Assembly (NCBI GenBank): GCA_035528035.1
Contig: DATKZI010000022.1
Span: forward strand, 26,673-90,672
Origin: JABLTI01 sp035528035
GTDB lineage: Archaea > Asgardarchaeota > Heimdallarchaeia > JABLTI01
DNA length: 64,000 nt
Direction: 5' to 3'
The notes under the pieces were generated by a model, which was not told the DNA's origin, searched no databases, and was given only the letters and a program-made list of their open reading frames with translations. The translations under genes and the position numbers were made by a program. This document shows, in pieces, positions 9,100 to 15,098 of the stretch (position 1 is its first letter; every line of letters begins with the position of its first letter).

Positions 9100-9280
9100 C
9101 TCGAGATAATCTCAACCTCGGAAAAGAAGGAAAATGAGTCTACTTCTACCAATGATGCTGAGATGCATCAACTCAAAACCAAGGGACTGAACTCTTTGGG
9201 TGAAGATAACTAATAAAAGGAGGAATGAATGAACTTGAATGAGATATCCAACTATAAGAAAGGTTGGTTAGACATTAAAA

Positions 9281-9622
9281 TCAGTCATATTCCCGCCATG
9301 TTTGCTTACATTTTTTACATCTATAGAATCTCGTTGCTGCTTCATCACCGCTTCTTGTCTGTACTGCCCAGTATTCTGTTTCCTGCACTTTTTTGCAGTT
9401 TGGGCAATGCATTGGTTTCGTTGGATTCATACTAAATTCGTCTGGGTTTTCTATTACCACCATTTTCTCCTTTTCACTATGTTTTATCGTATTTGTTAGC
9501 ATTTCTCCTATTTCTATTTCCTTTTTTCCTTCCCCGCACTTTGGACAAATCAATTTTACTTTTCCGTCTATTTTCTTTGGTACCAGCATTGAGCCGCATT
9601 CGTCACAGAATTCCATGGACAT
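9281..9622 (-). CDS. tfs: Transcription elongation factor TFS
   Basis: A 113-residue archaeal TFS/TFIIS-like protein. The N-terminal zinc ribbon (CDECG at 6-10, CPKCG at 26-30) is RPB9-like and the C-terminal ribbon (CPNC at about 73, CKKC at about 102) is TFIIS-like. The catalytic acidic hairpin is present as SGDEAATRFYRC, with the Asp-Glu pair that reaches the polymerase active site to stimulate transcript cleavage. The ATG at 9622 is used here, but a lysine-rich in-frame extension continues upstream and can be joined to an ATG at 9761 with a good ribosome binding site by one frameshift; see findings. Confidence 0.92.
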   Translation of the reverse strand: MSMEFCDECGSMLVPKKIDGKVKLICPKCGEGKKEIEIGEMLTNTIKHSEKEKMVVIENPDEFSMNPTKPMHCPNCKKVQETEYWAVQTRSGDEAATRFYRCKKCKQTWREYD

Positions 9623-9846
9623 TTTTCTTTGCTTCCTTATCTTGTTTTTTCTTTCTTTTTCCTTTTGCTCTTCTTCTCTCTTTAAATCTTTTCTTTTACT
9701 CGTTTCCTTCTGATTTTTTCTTTTCCTTTTGCTTTAATAATTTTGAAAATGAACTAATCATGAATTCCTCAAATATTAAATTAATAATTAAGAGTAAAAA
9801 AATAATTAGTTGAAATAAGGGTAAAAAAATTAGAGGAAAAAGAGAT

Positions 9847-10602
9847 TTACTCTTTTTTCTTGCCTAATTCTTCTTCTTGCATTTTCTTGATTAAAGCAAT
9901 AATTGGTTTAGTGATATCTCGACATTTTAATGCTGAAATATCAAAAATATCTTTCTCAGTTAATTTTAATTCTTTAATTAGTTCTTTTGAGCCATAGACA
10001 TTAGGTAAATCTTGCTTATTAACTGCATAAATGATAGGCACCTTGCGTTCTACGTTTTTAATGACTTGTTCTTTGAATTCTTCAAAATTCTCTTTTAATT
10101 TGGGATCAATTGGATCAATGATAAAAATTACTCCATCTGACCGTCGCTCAGCAAAGGCTCGAATATCTTTGAAACGCCATTGACCAGGTGTACCAAAGAG
10201 ATAGAAGATTGTTACCCACTTAATTTTCTTTTCAGCAATAATTTCTTCAGTAATCTCATTAAATCTGATAATATCAGCTTTATTATTCTCACTAATAAGC
10301 AAAGCAACGACAGTAAAATCAAATGTTTGAGTAGCAGTATTGGATTCAGGAAAGAGATCTGGGTTTTCTTTTAACATTTCATAATCAACATAGAAATATC
10401 TTGGAACTTCTCTTCCATGTGCTTCAGGGTCGAAACATCTTATCATGGTGGTTTTTCCACTCGCTGAAATACCTGTAACACAAACTTTGTATACTCCCCT
10501 AAGCTTTCCGCTGAGGTAGGGATAAGTATTTAGTACGTTATTTGCTGTTAAAATTCGTAGTTTTTTAACTTCGAGTTCAATATCTTCGGTCAATTTTAAC
10601 AC
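9847..10602 (-). CDS. MglA/COG2229-like small GTPase
   Basis: A 251-residue GTPase. A 38-residue helical extension precedes the G domain. Motifs: P-loop GISASGKTT (about 44-52), Walker B region FYLFGTPGQWRF in which the usual DxxG is replaced by GTPGQ as in MglA-type proteins, NKQD specificity motif near 196, and SAL as the G5 motif. The C terminus is a charged helix with no lipidation cysteine. MglA/Arf-like GTPases usually work with roadblock-domain partners, several of which are encoded at 19.7-20.6 kb. The start is GTG 10602 behind a GGAT sequence. Confidence 0.85.
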   Translation of the reverse strand: MLKLTEDIELEVKKLRILTANNVLNTYPYLSGKLRGVYKVCVTGISASGKTTMIRCFDPEAHGREVPRYFYVDYEMLKENPDLFPESNTATQTFDFTVVALLISENNKADIIRFNEITEEIIAEKKIKWVTIFYLFGTPGQWRFKDIRAFAERRSDGVIFIIDPIDPKLKENFEEFKEQVIKNVERKVPIIYAVNKQDLPNVYGSKELIKELKLTEKDIFDISALKCRDITKPIIALIKKMQEEELGKKKE

Positions 10603-10681
10603 ATCCAGATCTTCTTATGAAATTAGAACGTTTTTAATAAAAATACTTTCGTTATAGCTAATTTTATTCATTTTTCTCTTT

Positions 10682-11140
10682 TTAGATGGAAATCTGTATT
10701 TGTATATTAAACATTTCTTGTAAAGCTATAAATGCATGTTTATCTATATTGAATAGTTTTTTTTGTTGAGCAAATGCTTTTGGATCTACGACTGCTACTA
10801 GATCATTATCTAATTCCTGTAAATCGAATAATCGTTTAGCAACGCGTAACTGTCGATAGTCAAAGTATTTACAATCACATCTGTATTTGACATATTTATG
10901 TTTACCAATATTTATTATTTGAATCCATAAGAGGTGTTGTCGTTCATTTGTTTCTTCTTTGTTTTTTTCCTTGGTAGAAAAATGAATTCGCATTAGACCA
11001 TTTTCATATTTTCTATAACTAACAATTTCAGTTGGTAATTCAGAGCGCAACATGTCATATCTTTCGCGATCAAAATAACACACATCCAATGGGAGTGCTA
11101 AATATTCTCGTTTATTGACATCAGACATAGGTACGGTCAT
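10682..11140 (-). CDS. Hypothetical protein
   Basis: A 152-residue protein that I do not recognise. It has an alternating alpha/beta pattern with a basic middle section (HKYVKYRCDCKYFDYRQ) containing two close cysteines, and a hydrophobic C terminus (IALQEMFNIQIQISI). No membrane helix or signal peptide. GGAAGG directly abuts the ATG at 11140, so ATG 11128 may be the true start. It is 80 bases upstream of the GTPase gene on the same strand and may be cotranscribed with it. Confidence 0.6.
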   Translation of the reverse strand: MTVPMSDVNKREYLALPLDVCYFDRERYDMLRSELPTEIVSYRKYENGLMRIHFSTKEKNKEETNERQHLLWIQIINIGKHKYVKYRCDCKYFDYRQLRVAKRLFDLQELDNDLVAVVDPKAFAQQKKLFNIDKHAFIALQEMFNIQIQISI

Positions 11141-11315
11141 CCTTCCTAAAGATGATTGCTCCTTTTTGTTTTAAATATCTATTAAAATAGATACTAAGGA
11201 TGTTTTCTATATTTATAATAGGTTAACCAGTATTAAATACCTATGATTTACTGAAAAGATTTTAGTAGCAAAAATAGCAAAGTAAGAGAAGAATAAACAA
11301 AAGGTGATTAATAAA

Positions 11316-11810
11316 TTGCCAGTTAAAACAATTGCAATCAAAATTAAAAATCCTGAACTAAAATATCAAGTAATAATTGGTCAAGCAAATTTCTCAATCT
11401 TTACAACCGATAATCTTTTTATGACTATCTTAACAGCTGCTCCAAGGATAAAATGTGCTTTAGCTATGAATGAAGCTGTTCCAAAACTAACAAGAGTGAC
11501 AGCAAATGATTCTAATCTAGAGAAATTAGCAGCTGAAAACGCAGTAGCAATTGGTGCAAGTCATGCTTTTGTGCTTATGATGGAAAATGCTTTTCCAATC
11601 AATATTATCCCACAAATTAAAAACCATCCTGCAGTATGCTCAATTTTCGTTGCTTCTGCAAATGAAATGGAAGTATTAGTTGGTGAAACAGATTTAGGAA
11701 GAGCAATACTTGGTGTGGTTGACGGTACTAGTGTTAACAAAATAGAAACAGTTGAGCAGAAGAAAGAACGACGAGAACTTGTTGAAAAATTCGGTTATAA
11801 AATTAGTTGA
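11316..11810 (+). CDS. Adenosine-specific kinase (DUF355 family)
   Basis: About 164 residues of the archaeal family characterised in Pyrobaculum as an adenosine-specific kinase. Conserved blocks include YQVIIGQANF near the N terminus, KCALAMNEAVPKL, AVAIGASHAFVLMM and the LGVVDGTS motif near the C terminus. The start is TTG 11316 behind AAAGGTGAT; a GTG at 11304 is inside that site. It stands alone, divergent from the hypothetical gene at 10682-11140. Confidence 0.85.
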   Translation: MPVKTIAIKIKNPELKYQVIIGQANFSIFTTDNLFMTILTAAPRIKCALAMNEAVPKLTRVTANDSNLEKLAAENAVAIGASHAFVLMMENAFPINIIPQIKNHPAVCSIFVASANEMEVLVGETDLGRAILGVVDGTSVNKIETVEQKKERRELVEKFGYKIS

Positions 11811-11830
11811 TTGAGAAATTGTTCATAAAT

Positions 11831-11944
11831 AAAAAAACCAGAATGAAAGTTTGTTGCTCAAGAAACAATTCTTGAACAGCATCATCCGCCCCCGAATGCT
11901 TATCAGGGATTAAGCACCAATTAAGAGGGCAAATTTCATTCTGG
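11831..11944 (-). terminator. Long terminator-like hairpin spanning micropeptide 1 stop
   Basis: On the minus strand CCAGAATGAAA (11944-11934) pairs perfectly with TTTCATTCTGG (11848-11838), followed at once by seven T residues (11837-11831). An inner hairpin, TCAAGAA (11858-11864) with TTCTTGA (11869-11875), sits in the loop. The first arm lies inside the micropeptide coding sequence, so the stop codon is inside the structure. Confidence 0.5.
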
Positions 11945-11996
11945 CTAATTCTTTATCCTTTTTGACTTGTTCTTTGATATTATCCTTTTTTGACAT
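11910..11996 (-). CDS. Micropeptide 1 (28 residues)
   Basis: ATG 11996 follows AGGTG with a six-base spacer; the product is 28 residues, with a lysine/glutamate-rich N-terminal helix (MSKKDNIKEQVKKDKE) and a C terminus ending RMKFALLIGA. It is paralogous to micropeptide 2 upstream: both open MSK, carry a KD dipeptide mid-helix, and end in (K/R)FA(L/M)(L/I)(I/T)GA. TATA-like CATATAAAG lies near 12045. Coding is supported by the conserved peptide pattern with different codons and by the ribosome binding site. Function unknown. Confidence 0.6.
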   Translation of the reverse strand: MSKKDNIKEQVKKDKELARMKFALLIGA

Positions 11997-12074
11997 TTTT
12001 TTCACCTTTTATTTTTATTCTACTTTATACTTTGTTTGGTCACTTTATATGAGCTCTCTGCATAGGAGTGACCA

Positions 12075-12164
12075 CTAAGCTCCAGTGATCATTGCAAATC
12101 TGATCCTGGTTTGCTCGTAATCTTTTCTGACATTTTGTTTGAGTTCTTGGGTTTGTTTTGACAT
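12075..12164 (-). CDS. Micropeptide 2 (29 residues)
   Basis: ATG 12164 lies 11 bases downstream of GGAG and about 47 bases below a strong TATA box. The 29-residue product has a polar helical N-terminal half (MSKQTQELKQNVRKDYE) and ends RIRFAMITGA, the same plan as micropeptide 1 located 78 bases downstream. A seven-pair hairpin (GATCACT with AGTGGTC) encloses the TAG stop. There is no signal peptide and no cysteine. Too short for automatic gene callers; the paralogy is the main evidence that it is translated. Confidence 0.6.
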   Translation of the reverse strand: MSKQTQELKQNVRKDYEQTRIRFAMITGA

Positions 12165-12210
12165 TTTTTATTTGTCTCCGATTTTTGTTCTTGAGTTTAC
12201 TACTATCTTT

Positions 12211-12222
12211 TTTATATATAAA
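12211..12222 (-). promoter_or_regulatory. Strong TATA box of the micropeptide genes
   Basis: TTTATATATAAA, preceded on the minus strand by CCGC, is the best TATA element in the window. Transcription would start near 12190 and give a leader of about 25 bases before micropeptide 2. Confidence 0.6.
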
Positions 12223-12354
12223 GCGGATTCACTTTTTTAGAACTCAATTCAGAGACTCAAAAAGAGGTCACAAATTGTGACTAAGAAAACAAATCTTATT
12301 GATTAAAAGAGAAAAACTAACCATTTATTAAATGGTCAGCAATTTTTACAATAG

Positions 12355-12939
12355 TTATTCCTTCTTTTTATGAGAATTTGCTATAGCATTATCAGCAATA
12401 ATTTGTAAAACTTCTTTAACTCTTTCACCTGATAGGGCATTTGTTTCATAATATGGAACAGGTGAACCATTATCCTCTGAAAGCTTGTTTGCTAATTCTA
12501 ATCCCTCTTCTGAGGTTATGCAAAGGGTATCTGGGGTTCGTAAATCAATTTTATTCCCAACTAAAATAATATTGGAATTATTCTTTTCAACATGTTTAAC
12601 AGAATGGAACCATTTTATGATATTATCAAATGAGGATCGACGAGTGACATCAAAAACAAGGATTGCTCCTGATGCTCCTTTAAAGAATAATTCTTGATTT
12701 ATAACAAATCGCTCTTGACTAGCAATATCCCATACTTGCAAAACAAAATTCTCTTCATTAGCAACAATATCTTTTGACCCAATATCCACTCCAAGTGTTT
12801 CTCGATAGTCATGAATAAACATCTCATCACAGAAACCTTTACGGATAGTGCCTTTTCCAACTTGACCATCCCCGACGATAACAATTTTCAAGAGGTTTTT
12901 AGTTATCTTCTTTACTGGAACATCTTCCCCGGAAGGCAT
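12355..12939 (-). CDS. Ras/Rab-like small GTPase
   Basis: A 194-residue eukaryote-type small GTPase. P-loop GDGQVGKGT (about 22-30); switch I region with the family threonine in RETLGVD; Walker B WDIASQERF; NKID at about 129; NALSG as G5. The Walker B motif departs from WDTAGQERF: the glycine that swings on GTP hydrolysis in Ras is a serine here, while the glutamine is kept. There is a 17-residue N-terminal extension and a lysine-rich C terminus without a prenylation cysteine. Asgard genomes carry many such proteins. It follows the HEAT/acidic-repeat gene on the same strand by 30 bases and may be in one operon with it. Confidence 0.9.
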   Translation of the reverse strand: MPSGEDVPVKKITKNLLKIVIVGDGQVGKGTIRKGFCDEMFIHDYRETLGVDIGSKDIVANEENFVLQVWDIASQERFVINQELFFKGASGAILVFDVTRRSSFDNIIKWFHSVKHVEKNNSNIILVGNKIDLRTPDTLCITSEEGLELANKLSEDNGSPVPYYETNALSGERVKEVLQIIADNAIANSHKKKE

Positions 12940-12971
12940 TTTCAGAGTTATTTTGCTGATATCAGTTATTT

Positions 12972-14015
12972 CTAGGTCATTTTTTTTTTAATTTCCTCGT
13001 CTTCATCATCGAATACAAGGACTTGATCAAGCGGTATATTCACTTCAGTTTCTGATTCTTCTGAGATATCTTCAATTACTTCATCAGCGATTTCTTCTGC
13101 TATGTCTTCGATAACTTCTTCAGCTACGGAGTCATCAACAACATCTTCAATAGCTTCTTCCAAAGCATCTTCTACAGCATCTTCCAAAGCGTCCTCAATG
13201 ACTTCTTCCTCAGGTTCATCAATAATCGTTTCTACATCTTCCATAGGTTTATCTTCAAATTCGATCACTTCTTCAGCGATGTCCTCAGCGATATCTTCAA
13301 TTATATCTTCTGCCACTGAATCATCTACAATATCTTCAATAGCTTCTTCTAGAGCATCTTCCACTGTTTCTTCTAAAACATCTTCAACTATTTCTTCTTC
13401 AGAAGGTAGTTCTACTGAATCTTCTAAAGCTTCTTCAACAGCGTCTAATATATCCTCAACACTCTCTTCATCTTTTTCTTCTGATATAATAGCTGGAGTT
13501 ACTTCTTCATCTTCAGATATAGTTTGGTAAGGTAGATCAGTGCTTTTTTCTTCTTGAAGTTCAACAATTTCTTCTTCCTCAACAAAGGAATCCTCTACTG
13601 CTTCATCCAATACTTCTTCCATTATTTCTTCCATTTCAAGACTAAGTTCTTCTTCCTTAACTAATTCTGTACTAACACTAGTTTTCGGGGATTCCGATTG
13701 GACTTTCTCGAGTGTTTGTAAGATCTCATAGAAAATTCCACGCTTAGCACGATTGCGAGGTTCAACCATAACATTCTTTAAAACTTCAATAGCTTTGCAA
13801 GCTGCTTTACCTATACGACCAAGAGCTTTTGCTGCTTCAACACGAACAAGCCAATTTTCATCGCTAAGGGCTTCAGTTAAAGCTTTAACAATTTCATCTT
13901 GATGACTAGTAATGTAACCAAGTTTTGAAGCGGCATTACTGCGAACATCAATATTATCACTATCTTCTAATTGTCTAAGCAGAAGCTCAATATTTTTTTC
14001 ATCTGAGTTACTCAT
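12972..14015 (-). CDS. HEAT-repeat protein with long acidic repeat tail
   Basis: A protein of about 347 residues. The first 105 residues carry two to three HEAT repeats (DVRSNAASKLGYI, LVRVEAAKALGRIG). The rest is a glutamate/aspartate-rich region built of degenerate units such as EDALEEAIEDIVDDSVAE, which recur twice as blocks of about 60 residues and are predicted helical. The start is ATG 14015 because AGGGAG lies upstream and the HEAT domain begins at once; an upstream in-frame extension has no support. It precedes the Ras-like GTPase gene, so a scaffold role for the GTPase is possible; that is inference. Confidence 0.75.
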   Translation of the reverse strand: MSNSDEKNIELLLRQLEDSDNIDVRSNAASKLGYITSHQDEIVKALTEALSDENWLVRVEAAKALGRIGKAACKAIEVLKNVMVEPRNRAKRGIFYEILQTLEKVQSESPKTSVSTELVKEEELSLEMEEIMEEVLDEAVEDSFVEEEEIVELQEEKSTDLPYQTISEDEEVTPAIISEEKDEESVEDILDAVEEALEDSVELPSEEEIVEDVLEETVEDALEEAIEDIVDDSVAEDIIEDIAEDIAEEVIEFEDKPMEDVETIIDEPEEEVIEDALEDAVEDALEEAIEDVVDDSVAEEVIEDIAEEIADEVIEDISEESETEVNIPLDQVLVFDDEDEEIKKKMT

Positions 14016-14148
14016 GGTAAGAGGCTCCCTATAATTACAACTAAATTTAGTTTTCACATTAGCATTAAAAAAGAATTTTGTTGAGGAATTTTTCTGATTA
14101 AAATCAATTTTTTTAATTAAAAATAAAAAAGAAAGTATAAAAAACAGA

Positions 14149-14355
14149 TTAAGGTAGTTGAACAAACCTAAGAATCCATATTAATAGAATTATCGCGATT
14201 ATACCAATAATAATTGATGTTAATAATAAAATTCGCATGGTAAGGAATTGGTTTTTAGATTCTGTTCTAAAAGTATTAAAACGACTATCTAAAGAGTCGA
14301 CTTCTATTTCCTCTTCGATTTCAGCTAGTTCTTTTTCCATTTCAGATTGGTTCAT
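14149..14355 (-). CDS. Small tail-anchored coiled-coil protein
   Basis: A 68-residue protein with an acidic heptad-like N-terminal helix (MNQSEMEKELAEIEEEIEV), a short polar section and one C-terminal membrane helix (about 42-63, ILLLTSIIIGIIAIILLIWI). The layout is that of a tail-anchored protein facing the cytoplasm, loosely reminiscent of SNARE-like topology, but no family is recognised. It lies 130 bases upstream of the HEAT/acidic-tail gene on the same strand. Confidence 0.65.
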   Translation of the reverse strand: MNQSEMEKELAEIEEEIEVDSLDSRFNTFRTESKNQFLTMRILLLTSIIIGIIAIILLIWILRFVQLP

Positions 14356-14492
14356 AAAGATTTCACATATTTAGATTAAATTATTTTCTAAAAAGAGTTT
14401 CGTTAAATTCATAGAAAATATTAACAGAATGAAGTACTGAGAGTATTAAATAAGAAGCAAATAATTTTTATTAGAAAATAAACAAAACGGCA

Positions 14493-14503
14493 AATTTAAA
14501 AAG
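14493..14503 (+). promoter_or_regulatory. TATA-like element before tRNA-Lys
   Basis: AATTTAAAAAG lies about 40 bases upstream of the tRNA 5' end, the usual distance for an archaeal tRNA promoter. Confidence 0.4.
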
Positions 14504-14536
14504 GAATAGATAGTCTAAAAAAATTGTTGGAAATAT

Positions 14537-14640
14537 AGGCGTGTAGCTCAGCTAGGTAGAGCACCTGGCTTTTAAGAGTCGATAAGCTTTATCTTCTCAA
14601 AGAAACTAGGTGGCCTGGGGTTCAAATCCCCTCACGCCTG
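14537..14640 (+). tRNA. tRNA-Lys(TTT) with intron
   Basis: Acceptor AGGCGTG (14537-14543) pairs with CACGCCT (14633-14639); discriminator G and encoded CCA follow (to 14643). The anticodon stem CCTGG/CTAGG closes a loop CTTTTAA with anticodon TTT once an intron of about 30 bases is removed after position 37. The T arm is GGGG-TTCAAAT-CCCC. Confidence 0.93.
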
Positions 14641-14776
14641 CCAATTATCCTTTTTCCGATTTTTTTATGGTATAGTAGGGCTATATATTACTTTCACCTA
14701 CCCCTCTGAGTAGAGCTTGTATTAAAAATTCCTTTGTAATCAATTCCATTTAAGATTTAATTTTGTGGTAAATAAT

Positions 14777-14965
14777 ATGTCTACTGAAATACAAAGGGCT
14801 GCCTCTGAAGAGCTAAAAAAACTTCGCTTTTGTCAAATGTGTGGCAAAATGATCAAGCTTAAAGTTTATTCTTATCAATATCCTCGAATTTATTTCAGTT
14901 GCCCTAATTGTTGTGAAATTATCCTTTTTAAGGAACGTAAAATAGTCCCTCAAGATCGTTATTAG
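14777..14965 (+). CDS. Small zinc-ribbon protein
   Basis: A 62-residue protein with one zinc ribbon: CQMC at about 19-22 and CPNC at about 44-47 (counted from ATG 14777), separated by a two-stranded stretch. The sequence before the ribbon is a short helix. A GTG at 14765 would add four residues. Not assigned to a named family. It lies in the short gap between tRNA-Lys and a large helical protein. Confidence 0.6.
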   Translation: MSTEIQRAASEELKKLRFCQMCGKMIKLKVYSYQYPRIYFSCPNCCEIILFKERKIVPQDRY

Positions 14966-15098
14966 CTTTATAGCTAGTTTTAGTTTTATTTGCCTCATAG
15001 GGAATAATTTAATTTATGTAAAAATCATATACATACAATTGTTCTCATGGAACTATAACTCATGGGATTAATTATACCTAATATTTGGAGTTGCCTTG

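Noticed and set aside
9151..9200. Box C/D guide RNA from ATGATG and CTGA elements
   Set aside because: The C box is imperfect (ATGATGC) and the D, C' and D' boxes lack proper spacing; no guide segment could be assigned.
13102..13530. A plus-strand serine-rich frame of 142 codons
   Set aside because: It is the antisense of the Glu/Asp repeats (GAA/GAT read backwards as TTC/ATC and, in this frame, serine codons); no ribosome binding site or independent pattern.
14016..14165. N-terminal hydrophobic extension of the HEAT/acidic-tail protein as a signal peptide
   Set aside because: The extension has no ribosome binding site, is intergenic-like in composition, and a good site precedes the internal ATG at 14015.
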